Source: Pseudomonas lundensis (GTDB lineage: Bacteria; Pseudomonadota; Gammaproteobacteria; Pseudomonadales; Pseudomonadaceae). Taken from it: 64,000 bases of DNA. Below are positions 26,301 to 34,013 of the stretch, piece after piece (the stretch's first letter is position 1; each line of letters starts with the position of its first letter). The translations under genes and the position numbers were made by a program. The stretch is taken from assembly GCF_001042985.1 (NCBI RefSeq), contig NZ_JYKY01000017.1, forward strand, positions 48,865 through 112,864, written 5' to 3'. The notes under the pieces are model-generated. The model saw only the letters and a list, made by a program, of their open reading frames with translations. It was not told the DNA's origin and searched no databases.

Positions 26301-27601
26301 GCGTGAGGGTCGCATTTCCGAACTTCAGTTTCAGAGAAGCCCGAAAATTACTGGACCAATTTGATTTTCCGCACGCCAACCAAAGTCGCCTGGAGCTGGA
26401 TCTGGCGGAATACTTGGTCAAACATCACGAGTTTCCCATCTGGTCACGACAGTACCTCAAACCGGGTCTGGGTGAAGCCGCCGCACGGGCGCGGGCTGCA
26501 AGTTCCGGTGCCAACGTGCGCTTGAGCAACAAACGCACCCTGCCCGCTGCGTCAGAGGATTTACCGGTAAAAAAAACCAAACAGCCCGTATTCTCAACCA
26601 CCACGGCAGTCGTTGAGCCTCTAAACAGCACAAGCTGGAAGCGCTGGGGCAAAACGTTTAATGAGGCTCAATTAAAACCGGAGAGCATCAATCCACCCAT
26701 TTCAAAAGTTACCGACGCGCTGGGCACTCATCGGGTCATCGACATAGACGGGCTCTATTACGAAATATTGCCGCAAGGCAACCTCGCCCAAGGCAATCGT
26801 GTATTTATCAAATACCCGGACAAGCCATGTAATAGCTACGAGCAATTAGGCTTGCGCATCCATGAAAGTCCCTTTTTACAGCCCCGGATGGCCGTCTTCA
26901 CTGACGGAGCATGGACTGTATTCCCGCCATTTTTCCACAAGTCCCTCGCCCAGTTTGTCGGCTCCCTTCTACCTGCATTAACACCTGCATCACGCAGTGC
27001 ACTGGCCAAAAAACTCTATCGTATGGCCGATGCTTCAAGCCCGGACTTGACACCTGCCCGCATGAGAAACATCAACAACACCTTGCACGGGTGGCGAGCA
27101 GGACAAGCGGTGCCCGACAACATTCACCTGGGTGACCCACTCGCGCTGTTGGCACAGGGAACAGGCATCGGTAACAAAACGTTCACACTGAGCCAATTGA
27201 CGCGCAAGGATTTTTTCAACCAGTTAGACCTGATCCTGCTCCCCAGTGAACGCCTGTTGCTGACTGAACCTTTGGGGCTCAACAAAATGATGAAGGCCCT
27301 GCTGGAGCGCCTTGGGTTTGACATTTATCCAGATGTCACGAGCGCGACTGAAGTGGTGTTCCGCCGAAAAGGCGCTGGCACCATGAACTATCTGCAACTA
27401 CACCGTGTTGACACGCCACAGATTTCACTGGCCAAACCGCTGACGGAATCGGTCGACGACTGTATCCGGCGCAATCCTCTGTCGCCGCTTTCCATGGCGC
27501 TGAAGACAGCCAAACAGGAAGGCAAGTTGTTGACGTTCCTGGGCGGGGTTCAAGTTGCCCCGCTCAGCGACGTGCCGACCGGGTTCATCTATAGGGCCTG
27601 A
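23336..27601 (+). CDS. Giant DUF6543 (dermonecrotic-toxin type) protein, unknown C-terminal activity
   Basis: A 1421-residue protein without a signal peptide. It shows hallmarks of the large Pseudomonas DUF6543 proteins: VLYTPSGGLEGFESLQALHTE near residue 280, and VVYTPSAPDGKRFREY near 705. A pair of hydrophobic stretches lies at about 820-885. A WR-rich module follows (DGIYQGVYEK..HWFQVIYD..WRVMD..GVWRIEHPQAGLRGG, about 905-985). A second DGLYYEILP module lies near 1140. The last 250 residues match nothing I recognise; I see neither leucine-rich repeats nor a NEL ligase domain. Residues 1066-1082 resemble a bipartite nuclear localisation signal. The gene stands alone and has less G/C-biased third positions than psl, suggesting a separate history. 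Toxin or effector function is inferred from the family. Confidence 0.8.
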   Translation: MSDVFHLSDALSAELVMASPDAEKQLIQTWTELDTAIQTVLADQPTLESVLQNQLKTRFPDASGRLNPEHLLVEIKPTHPVSTADSSQPLSVMDTVLDTFRTGIYPHYPQNRTTVGMINAEPATGLDAGLFETFVADTRQHVRSYFSQQTTEFWQSRTPLTGALSRKAWLLDKLSALLEAESQLLSFDSTLTPEHIVLVNQVVRYPTLAARAALTAFSRPAVYALALKTPDEPDQANLTGAFVITARDGTGADNEQGAYSIPEKTAAVHIRSTADAGKAVLYTPSGGLEGFESLQALHTEIERRWRSPSEFESMLELLSTQDLNRIETWDKGVTSSLEVLFSEIQVSLFEHVLTAHDDQREQNIIHLLLNSANHSTQAIKEGLAHAVDYAHRFKQANALNARSVKRIAKTARDWLLKATSVDRQAWLDASEHYQLMSLIANENGAPSPAQFGDRPFLLRYAREQIRQHIQVEYGLNVDPDTLLITVTAAERGSGPVIPLTGWAPSSYTAANSLSRTGPTIQLASTTRTMTELALENVSKFDIDYALTARVTSLTSDDTSSSPLTAGQIKTIIRTVNIGDNYEAFLKDTLIDSPKAVARRESAMQLMLAQLRVDALEAKITGDFFPDRLARGYRWVEAAFNEASSPSIPAVVEGHTIKVFQLLISEATVRGVLIFGTPPDVEREDPALMLDLLAPHPHFAVQSLVVYTPSAPDGKRFREYVSRQHLAKKFLTNPQLNDYFVSRVSHSHQDRVRRLLNKGLRAPDAKLLPVTGNFIEQACLAEARHALANADALSNSTSEVNQLTVWNSIETTVDVVTAVLPLKVTAPIALGRSLMSLWNFIDALKRDSQREAIGHWVGMISHWVDAGIDIGVGIVRASKTVATPAPALDSKWRFTQSVSDLTLRTDGIYQGVYEKIISRSETSQFFIHQEQHWFQVIYDSHLSTWRVMDMRNPQAWYRSPIARDSAGVWRIEHPQAGLRGGMKSTLAPFRVRVAFPNFSFREARKLLDQFDFPHANQSRLELDLAEYLVKHHEFPIWSRQYLKPGLGEAAARARAASSGANVRLSNKRTLPAASEDLPVKKTKQPVFSTTTAVVEPLNSTSWKRWGKTFNEAQLKPESINPPISKVTDALGTHRVIDIDGLYYEILPQGNLAQGNRVFIKYPDKPCNSYEQLGLRIHESPFLQPRMAVFTDGAWTVFPPFFHKSLAQFVGSLLPALTPASRSALAKKLYRMADASSPDLTPARMRNINNTLHGWRAGQAVPDNIHLGDPLALLAQGTGIGNKTFTLSQLTRKDFFNQLDLILLPSERLLLTEPLGLNKMMKALLERLGFDIYPDVTSATEVVFRRKGAGTMNYLQLHRVDTPQISLAKPLTESVDDCIRRNPLSPLSMALKTAKQEGKLLTFLGGVQVAPLSDVPTGFIYRA

Positions 27602-27686
27602 CACAGCGGCGTGAACCCCTGCTGCGCTGCGCCATGCCGAGCCATTCGATCAGCATGGGGCGGTGCATCAGCGGTTGGACGTCGAC

Positions 27687-27923
27687 CTACCGCAGAAACG
27701 CCACAATCTGTTCGGTATCGAATGGCCAACCCAACTCGGCGCCCGTGTCCACGCGACGCAGGACAGGAATGCGCAACCCGTAGGCTTCAAACAGTGCCTC
27801 GCTGTCGGCAATATCGATCAGTTCGACCAGTAAACCGTGTTCGACCAGCGGCATGACTTCTGCTTCAGCGAGTTCACACAGATGACAACCCAGCGTGCCG
27901 AACAGTTGACATTCGGAAGGCAT
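27687..27923 (-). CDS. Glutaredoxin-like protein (DUF836)
   Basis: A 78-residue thioredoxin-fold protein. It has a CxxC pair (CHLC, residues 13-16), the cis-Pro region GLRIPVLRR and a short C-terminal helix (FDTEQIVAFL). The redox motif is intact, so it could reduce disulfides or glutathione mixed disulfides in the cytoplasm; its partner is unknown. It lies 85 bases beyond the convergent giant toxin-like gene and about 78 bases downstream of the acyltransferase gene on the same strand, so the two could be co-transcribed. Confidence 0.85.
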   Translation of the reverse strand: MPSECQLFGTLGCHLCELAEAEVMPLVEHGLLVELIDIADSEALFEAYGLRIPVLRRVDTGAELGWPFDTEQIVAFLR

Positions 27924-28001
27924 AATTCACGACCTGAGAAAAATAGGCGTTCATTCTAGGAGCCTCACCCTTTGTCGTCGACCCGAATCCGGCGCCGCCA
28001 G

Positions 28002-29099
28002 TCACTTGGCCGAGTCGGTCTGCGGGCGCCGGGGGCTGACGGCGAACGTGCGAGCACAATAGGCTGTGGCCCAATCCAGTACCGGTTTCTCGAAGAAACG
28101 ATAGGCCAGCGCCCCGTAACACAGCACGGCGGCCATCATGAGCAGCAGAAACAGCGCGTTGTCCCACGGACTGTCAGGCCACGCCCCGACCCGCTGCCAA
28201 AGATGACCGATCACCCCCAACACCAACAAATGCGACAGGTAAATGGTGTAGGACATATCGCCGGTAAAAACCAGAAACGCGGGCACGCGAATCAACTTGC
28301 GGCGTTCCAGCAGCGCCAGCGAGCCCACGACGGCGCCGAACACCAGCCCTACTGACAGCATGCGCACCAGCCCTTCGGCAAAGAACAGCTTGTACCCGTA
28401 AATCAGCGGGAAACCCGCCAGCAGTGCGATCAGCAACGTCGTCCACACCCAAGCGGTCGGGACCTTGGCGCTGTGCTTGCTGTAAAAAAATAACGCCAGT
28501 GCGCTGCCCGCAATGAACTCCAGCGCATAGGGGTGAAGCATGATTTTCAATGCCGGATTGAAGTCTTGCCAATTGGCCAGCCCGTTGAAGGCAACCAGCC
28601 CGATCGCCCATAGCGCGAGCAACACCGGCAGGTGTTTTTCCCTGAAAAACAACAGCCCGGTGAAGACCAGGTAAAACCACAGCTCAAACACCAGCGACCA
28701 GGCCACCATGACCAGCAACACGCGGTCGTTGGGCAACAGCAAAAACGACATCAGCAGGTTCGAACTGCCGTGTGAGGTGTTCACCACCCCCGGCATCGCC
28801 AGGGTTACGCCGAGCGTAATGAAGAAGTACAACCAGTAGTTGGGGTAGATGCGCGACAGTCGATTGAACACAAAGCGCCGGGTTTGCACGGCGTTTTGAA
28901 AGCGCCCTCGGGTCACGATGACCATGACAAAGCCGCTGATGACGAAAAAAAGGTCGACCCCCAGCTGAAAAAAATTCACCAGCGCTGGCAATAACAGATC
29001 GCCACCGGAATACTTCGCCTCCACCGACGCCATGTGAAATAACACCACCCCCAGAACGGCGGCGCCTCTCAAGCCTTGCAGGGAATACAGACGCTCCAT
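28002..29099 (-). CDS. Acyltransferase 3 family membrane O-acyltransferase
   Basis: A 365-residue inner-membrane protein with about ten hydrophobic helices. The N-terminus MERLYSLQGLRGAAVLGVVLFH is the standard acyltransferase 3 (OafA/Oac type) start, with the conserved His near residue 22. FFVISGFVMVIVTRGRF and RIYPNYWLYFF are further family motifs. It should transfer acetyl or a similar acyl group to an extracytoplasmic glycan. The ATG at 29099 has GTCAGGAGCG upstream and fits the family start. The gene is not near other glycan genes, so the acceptor is unknown. Confidence 0.9.
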   Translation of the reverse strand: MERLYSLQGLRGAAVLGVVLFHMASVEAKYSGGDLLLPALVNFFQLGVDLFFVISGFVMVIVTRGRFQNAVQTRRFVFNRLSRIYPNYWLYFFITLGVTLAMPGVVNTSHGSSNLLMSFLLLPNDRVLLVMVAWSLVFELWFYLVFTGLLFFREKHLPVLLALWAIGLVAFNGLANWQDFNPALKIMLHPYALEFIAGSALALFFYSKHSAKVPTAWVWTTLLIALLAGFPLIYGYKLFFAEGLVRMLSVGLVFGAVVGSLALLERRKLIRVPAFLVFTGDMSYTIYLSHLLVLGVIGHLWQRVGAWPDSPWDNALFLLLMMAAVLCYGALAYRFFEKPVLDWATAYCARTFAVSPRRPQTDSAK

Positions 29100-29274
29100 A
29101 ACGCTCCTGACGACTACGCTTGTCTTGCATCCAATTAAGCAGCTGGTTCTGAGCATAGCGAAGGACCGTCATTTTGGAATTTTGCCGTCAAACAATGATG
29201 CACATCAGCGCCGGCCCCTTCTGTTTGCCGGATGCTCGCGACTTTTTTTATTTGAACTGACAGGGAAGACTTTT

Positions 29275-31011
29275 GTGTTTGCCAATTTACTGATCATCCT
29301 CGCCTCTTCGCTGGTGGTGATCGCCTTTTTCAGGCGATTGAAACTGCCGCCGGTACTGGGCTATTTGTGCGTGGGCCTGTTTGTCGGGCCTACCGCGCTG
29401 GACTGGATCAACGACAGCCCGAACCTGCCCGACCTGGCCGAGCTGGGGGTGGTGTTCCTGCTGTTTTCCTTGGGGCTGGAGTTTTCGTTGCCCAAGATGC
29501 TGGCGCTGCGCAAGGTGGTGTTCGGGTTGGGCAGCTTGCAGGTGCTGTGCACCTCGCTGGTGCTAGGGGCGCTGTTGTATGCATTTGGCATGAGCCTGAA
29601 CGCCGCGTTTTTGCTGGGCGCCGGGCTCGCCCTGTCGTCCACGGCCATTGTCAGCAAGGAGCTCACCAGCCTGGGTGAAATCTTCAGCCGCCATGGGCAG
29701 AACGCCATTGGCGTCTTGTTGTTTCAAGACGTGGTCGCGGTGCTGTTGCTGACGCTGGTGCCGGTATTTGCCGGGAGCAGCGATCAGGCCTGGTACTGGG
29801 CACTGCCCATCACGCTGGGCAAAACCGTGATTCTGTTCGTGGGCCTGTTACTGGCCAGCCGTTTTCTGCTGCCGCGCCTGTTCCATGAAGTGGCAGCCTC
29901 GCGCTCGGCGGAGCTTTTTGTGCTGCTGGCGCTGGTCATTGTGCTGCTGACCGCTTGGCTCACGCACTTGTTGGGCCTATCGCCTGCCCTCGGGGCATTC
30001 CTGGCCGGGATGCTGTTGGGGGAAAGCCATTACCGCCATCAGATCGAAGCCGACATCCGCCCGTTTCGCGACATCTTGCTGGGGCTGTTCTTCGTCAGCA
30101 TCGGCATGCTCATCGACCTTCAACTGTTCGTGCACGACGGTTTTCTGATCCTGGGCCTGACCCTGGCCTTGCTGTTAATCAAGGGCGGCGTTGTGGCGCT
30201 GTTGGTCAAGCTGCGCGGCAGCGAGGGCGAGACCGCGTGGCGCAGCGGCCTGGCGCTGGCACAAGGCGGCGAATTTTGTTTCGCGCTGATGGCGCAAATG
30301 CAAAGCAATGCCTTGATCCCGCCCGAAATGGCCAGTTACCTGCTGGCCGCCACGTTCTGCTCCATGCTGCTGACGCCTTTGCTGCTGCGCGCGGCGCCAC
30401 AAATTGCCGCACGCTTGCATCGCAAGTCGTACGAAGAAGCCGAGCTGGAAGAGATCGCGGCGCAGAACGCCGAATTGCACGGACATGTGGTGATGTGCGG
30501 CTATGGTCGCGTCGGTCAGTCCATCGGGCGGTTCTTGCGCAGTGAGCACCATGATTTCGTGGCGCTGGACTATGATCCTGAACGCATTCAGGAGGCCGCC
30601 AAGGTCGAGAGTTGCGTGCATTACGGCGACGCCCGGCGCGGCGACCTGTTACGCGCCGTGGGCCTGGACCGCGCGCGCCTGCTGGTGATTGCGGTCGACG
30701 ACACGGATGTGGCCATGTGCGTGCTCAAAGAGGCGCGCCTGATCACGATTGATGTGCCGATACTGGTGCGCACCCGCGACGATAGCCTGTTGGTCGAGCT
30801 CAAGGCTGCCGGGGCAACCGAAGTGGTGCCCGAATTGCTGGAGTCGAGCCTGATGCTGGCCTCCCATGCGCTGATTCTGCTGGGCATCCCGGAACGCGCC
30901 GTTCGACACCGCGTAGACGAAGTCCGGCACAACCGTTACCACTTGCTGGACGGGTGCCTGGAAAACGCCGACGCGCGCGAAACGCCAGGCTTCAACCGCG
31001 AAGGCGAGTAA
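29275..31011 (+). CDS. CPA2 family monovalent cation:proton antiporter with TrkA-N domain
   Basis: A 578-residue transporter of the KefB/KefC/YbaL group. About 12-13 hydrophobic helices (residues 1-385) carry the sodium/hydrogen exchanger domain, with LGVVFLLFSLGLEFSL and ALSSTAIVSKEL. A cytoplasmic regulatory RCK/TrkA-N domain follows, with the NAD-binding loop MCGYGRVGQSIGRFL and Asp in ALDYDPERI. It exports potassium or another cation in exchange for protons. I chose the GTG at 29275, which has GGGAAG upstream and begins directly before the first helix; in-frame starts further upstream give a non-hydrophobic extension. It is divergent from the acyltransferase gene. Confidence 0.88.
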   Translation: MFANLLIILASSLVVIAFFRRLKLPPVLGYLCVGLFVGPTALDWINDSPNLPDLAELGVVFLLFSLGLEFSLPKMLALRKVVFGLGSLQVLCTSLVLGALLYAFGMSLNAAFLLGAGLALSSTAIVSKELTSLGEIFSRHGQNAIGVLLFQDVVAVLLLTLVPVFAGSSDQAWYWALPITLGKTVILFVGLLLASRFLLPRLFHEVAASRSAELFVLLALVIVLLTAWLTHLLGLSPALGAFLAGMLLGESHYRHQIEADIRPFRDILLGLFFVSIGMLIDLQLFVHDGFLILGLTLALLLIKGGVVALLVKLRGSEGETAWRSGLALAQGGEFCFALMAQMQSNALIPPEMASYLLAATFCSMLLTPLLLRAAPQIAARLHRKSYEEAELEEIAAQNAELHGHVVMCGYGRVGQSIGRFLRSEHHDFVALDYDPERIQEAAKVESCVHYGDARRGDLLRAVGLDRARLLVIAVDDTDVAMCVLKEARLITIDVPILVRTRDDSLLVELKAAGATEVVPELLESSLMLASHALILLGIPERAVRHRVDEVRHNRYHLLDGCLENADARETPGFNREGE

Positions 31012-31138
31012 TTTAAGGTAAGGTTTTGTCACAACGCACGGGTAACGGCTCCAGGGCCTGCCCGACACGAGAATTTCAGTGAACCTTCATTCACTGCCTA
31101 CACTCTGAACCATCAAGAAGCCACTCACGGAGATCATC

Positions 31139-31453
31139 ATGGCCCGCACTACAGCAAAAAATGCTCAAGAGATTTTGATGGCTGACTTCCAGACACTGGT
31201 TGCCGACACCGAACGCCTGCTGGAACACACCGCCTCGCTGGCGGGGGATCAGGCAGACGAACTGCGTGCACAGATCAAGGACAGCTTGCTCAAAGCCCGT
31301 GAATCCCTTGAAGAAACCAAGGAGTCCCTGCAAGAACGCGGTCAGGCTGCGGTGGTGGCCACTGAAGATTACGTGCAGGCCAACCCTTGGCAATCGGTCG
31401 GTATCGCGGCGGGCGTTGGCTTTCTGATTGGTCTGCTGGCTACGCGGCGCTGA
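31139..31453 (+). CDS. DUF883 family protein (ElaB/YqjD-like)
   Basis: A 104-residue protein. A soluble helical region with strong coiled-coil character (about 10-80) precedes a C-terminal transmembrane helix with glycine spacing (NPWQSVGIAAGVGFLIGLL) and basic end residues (ATRR). E. coli homologues are inner-membrane anchored, bind stationary-phase ribosomes and are RpoS-controlled. It heads a tight three-gene group with yqjE-like and yqjK-like genes, separated from the next by two bases. A paralogue lies at 60018-60338. Confidence 0.9.
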   Translation: MARTTAKNAQEILMADFQTLVADTERLLEHTASLAGDQADELRAQIKDSLLKARESLEETKESLQERGQAAVVATEDYVQANPWQSVGIAAGVGFLIGLLATRR

Positions 31454-31455
31454 AT

Positions 31456-31830
31456 ATGACTGACGAATCCGGCTCCCCTCGTTCCTCACCGCGGCGCCTG
31501 GGTGCCGCCTTTCTCGGCCTGTTGCACAGCCATGTCGAGTTGCTGGGCATTGAGCTGCAAGAACAGAAAGCCCGTACGGTCAGCCTGTTGCTGTTTGCCG
31601 GGCTGGCCTTGGTATTCGGGTTGTTGCTGCTGATCGGGTTGTCGGCACTGGTGCTGATTCTGGTCTGGGACAGCTATCGTCTGGCCGGCATCATCGGGCT
31701 GTGCGTGTTCTACACCCTGGCCGCCATCTACTGTGGCCTGCGACTCAAAGCGGCCGTGTTCGATGAGTCCTCTCCTTTCAACGCCACGCTTGAAGAGCTG
31801 GCCAAAGACCGCGAGCGTTTGTTGCCATGA
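31456..31830 (+). CDS. YqjE-like membrane protein (holin superfamily III)
   Basis: A 124-residue membrane protein with two close hydrophobic segments (VSLLLFAGLALVFGLLLLIG and LAGIIGLCVFYTLAAIYC) typical of Actinobacterial holin-X/YqjE proteins. It is unrelated to prophage lysis here; the family is usually found next to DUF883 genes, as in this window. The ATG at 31456 lies directly after the stop of the DUF883 gene. It overlaps the next gene by four bases. Function is unknown, with a possible role at the stationary-phase membrane. Confidence 0.87.
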   Translation: MTDESGSPRSSPRRLGAAFLGLLHSHVELLGIELQEQKARTVSLLLFAGLALVFGLLLLIGLSALVLILVWDSYRLAGIIGLCVFYTLAAIYCGLRLKAAVFDESSPFNATLEELAKDRERLLP

Positions 31831-32168
31831 ACCTGCCTGAAATGCCGCCCAAAGCGTCGCGTCGCGAGATGCGCAAGGTGTTGATCCGCTTGCGGATGGA
31901 AATGCACCGCCAGGAGATCCGCCACGAAACGCAGCAGCTGCTACAGCCCTTGCAGAAAATGCGCGGGATGACGAGCAACTGGCAAGAAAGCCTGGGCATC
32001 AAGCACGCTCCGCTTTGGGGTGTCGGGGCGGTCACGCTGCTCGGGTTTCTGACGGGCAAAGGCGCCCGCTCCAAGGGCACCGGCCGCATGTCTCGCCTGA
32101 TCGGCCTGACAACAGGTCTGTTGCCCTTGATCAAACTGGTGATTCAGAGCACAGCCCGCAAGCCTTGA
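31827..32168 (+). CDS. YqjK-like hypothetical protein
   Basis: A 113-residue basic protein. The first 60 residues form a charged helix rich in Arg, Met and Gln (REMRKVLIRLRMEMHRQEIR), and two weakly hydrophobic segments follow (PLWGVGAVTLLGFL; RLIGLTTGLLPLIKLV). It starts by ATGA overlap with the yqjE-like gene and so completes a yqjD-yqjE-yqjK-like operon. No catalytic motif is visible. Similarity to YqjK is inferred mainly from position and composition. Confidence 0.75.
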   Translation: MNLPEMPPKASRREMRKVLIRLRMEMHRQEIRHETQQLLQPLQKMRGMTSNWQESLGIKHAPLWGVGAVTLLGFLTGKGARSKGTGRMSRLIGLTTGLLPLIKLVIQSTARKP

Positions 32169-32312
32169 ACGTGTCCACATGATCGGCGCAGAGGGCAGCG
32201 AAGCAACACTCGCCTGCCCGCTGCGTCTGTTCATTCTGAAACCTGATCCCCCTTGCACCCTCCTGCGTGAAGCGAGAAGCTGAACCCCTACTCACTGACG
32301 GAGCACCGCGCC

Positions 32313-33644
32313 TTGGATTGGCAGACCCTACTTAATCGCGAACGCCTCGGAAAACCCCATCACAGCCCTGAAGAACTCGGGCGCAGCCCATTCCATAAAG
32401 ATCATGACCGCATCATTTTCTCGGGCGCCTTCCGACGCTTGGGCCGCAAGACGCAGGTTCATCCCGTCACCAGCAACGATCACATTCACACACGCCTGAC
32501 CCATTCCCTGGAAGTCAGCTGCGTGGGCCGTTCCCTGGGCATGCGGGTGGGCGAAACCTTGCGCAGCGCCCTGCCCGACTGGTGTGACCCCGCCGACCTA
32601 GGGATGGTGGTGCAATCGGCCTGCCTGGCCCATGACATCGGCAATCCTCCGTTCGGCCACTCGGGTGAAGACGCGATTCGCAACTGGTTCCAACAGGCCG
32701 CAGACCGCGGCTGGCTGGACGACATGAGTGAAGCCGAGCGTCGGGACTTCCTGAGCTTTGAAGGCAATGCACAAGGCTTCAGGGTGCTTACGCAGCTGGA
32801 GTATCACCAGTTCGACGGTGGCACCCGCTTGACCCACGCCACGCTGGGCACCTTCCTCAAATACCCGTGGACAGCACGACATGCCGACTCGCTGGGTTAT
32901 AAAAAACACAAGTTCGGCTGCTATCAGAGCGAGCTGCCCCTGCTTCAAGGGATCGCTCAGAAACTGGGCCTCCCGCAACTTGAAGACGAGCGCTGGGCTC
33001 GCCATCCATTGGTGTACCTGATGGAGGCAGCCGACGATATCTGCTACGCCTTGATTGACCTGGAAGACGGTCTGGAAATGGACTTGCTGGCCTACCACGA
33101 AGTGGAAGCCTTGCTGCTGGGCCTGGTAGGCGATGATTTACCGCAAACCTATCGACAGCTCGGGCCCAAAGACTCAGAGCGGCGCAAGCTCGCCATTTTG
33201 CGCGGCAAAGCCATCGAACACCTGACCAATGCCGCGGCGCGCACGTTTGTCGAGCAGCAGGATGCGTTGCTTGAAGGCACGTTATCGGGTGATTTGGTCG
33301 AGCACATGCACGGCCCGGCAAAGCGTTGCGTGCTGGATGCCAAAAACATGGCTCGGCAAAAGATCTTCCAGGACAAACGCAAAACCCTGCATGAGATTGG
33401 CGCCTACACGACGCTGGAGATCTTGCTGAATGCCTTTTGCGGGGCGGCCCTGGAGCAGCACAAAGGGCGTACGCCCTCTTTCAAGAGCCGTCGCATTCTC
33501 GATCTGCTGGGTAATAACGCGCCAGCCCCTCACTGGCCACTGCATCGTTCATTCATGCGCATCATCGACTTTATCGCCGGCATGACCGACAGCTACGCCA
33601 CAGAAATGGCCCGAGAAATGACCGGCCGCTCAAGCCCCGTCTGA
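32313..33644 (+). CDS. dgt: dGTPase-like HD-domain triphosphohydrolase
   Basis: A 443-residue deoxynucleotide triphosphohydrolase-like protein of the HD superfamily, which removes triphosphate from dGTP or related nucleotides. Metal ligands are visible in RLTHSLEVS (first His) and [15 protein letters not shown] (HD pair and next His). [14 protein letters not shown] is the typical N-terminal signature. The apparent start is a TTG at 32313; no ATG occurs until well inside the conserved domain, so the unusual start is likely real and may keep expression low. It is monocistronic with a hairpin after it. Confidence 0.9.
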   Translation: MDWQTLLNRERLGKPHHSPEELGRSPFHKDHDRIIFSGAFRRLGRKTQVHPVTSNDHIHTRLTHSLEVSCVGRSLGMRVGETLRSALPDWCDPADLGMVVQSACLAHDIGNPPFGHSGEDAIRNWFQQAADRGWLDDMSEAERRDFLSFEGNAQGFRVLTQLEYHQFDGGTRLTHATLGTFLKYPWTARHADSLGYKKHKFGCYQSELPLLQGIAQKLGLPQLEDERWARHPLVYLMEAADDICYALIDLEDGLEMDLLAYHEVEALLLGLVGDDLPQTYRQLGPKDSERRKLAILRGKAIEHLTNAAARTFVEQQDALLEGTLSGDLVEHMHGPAKRCVLDAKNMARQKIFQDKRKTLHEIGAYTTLEILLNAFCGAALEQHKGRTPSFKSRRILDLLGNNAPAPHWPLHRSFMRIIDFIAGMTDSYATEMAREMTGRSSPV

Positions 33645-33664
33645 GCCCCTGCTTTTCTATACAC

Positions 33665-33689
33665 GGCTCATCCCGATAACGGATGAGCC
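33665..33689. terminator. Hairpin after dgt
   Basis: GGCTCATCC (33665-33673) pairs perfectly with GGATGAGCC (33681-33689) around a 7-base loop, about 20 bases after the dgt stop. There is no strong T run after it, so efficiency as an intrinsic terminator is uncertain. Confidence 0.6.
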
Positions 33690-33905
33690 CTGTATAGCCC
33701 TGTCAGAAAATGGCGTTTAACGCCAAAGAATTAAAACAATACAAATAAACACAACAACCAAATATCCCAACAGCATGTAGTACTTTTCCTTCATCGCACT
33801 AAACAACTGCTTTAAACCCCAAACATTCAAGCCAAGAAACAGCCAATCCCTTCAACAACCGGCTCTTCGCCTATTCAACTAACCGTACTCTCGCGCCTTA
33901 ATTTG

Positions 33906-33928
33906 CGTAGGAATTTTCCCATACTACG
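33906..33928. promoter_or_regulatory. Candidate operator, interrupted palindrome
   Basis: CGTAG (33906-33910) is mirrored by CTACG (33924-33928), with an inner GGAA/TTCC pair between them. A second TAGG follows at 33932-33935. The size and symmetry suit a dimeric LuxR-type response regulator such as the BvgA-like product encoded just downstream, so autoregulation is a reasonable guess. Confidence 0.35.
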
Positions 33929-34013
33929 TTTGTAGGCCAAAGGGTTCGTGTGCCCACTCCTATAACTGAGCTATGGTGCGCGCTTTCTATACCGTGCTTA
34001 ACAGGAATTAACT

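Larger units (their letters stand above)
33645..34013. promoter_or_regulatory. A/T-rich control region before BvgA-like gene
   Basis: This 369-base gap is markedly A/T-rich compared with the flanking genes. It contains a hairpin after dgt (33665-33689) and an interrupted palindrome (33906-33928) about 85 bases before the response regulator start. The rest shows no gene. Confidence 0.6.

Noticed and set aside
23336..27601. NEL-type ubiquitin ligase or LRR effector
   Set aside because: I looked for leucine-rich repeats and a conserved Cys-containing NEL motif in the C-terminal part and found neither.
31456..31830. Prophage holin, suggesting a prophage remnant
   Set aside because: The holin-superfamily label is a fold-level name. 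The gene belongs to a yqjD-yqjE-yqjK-like chromosomal group and there are no other phage genes nearby.
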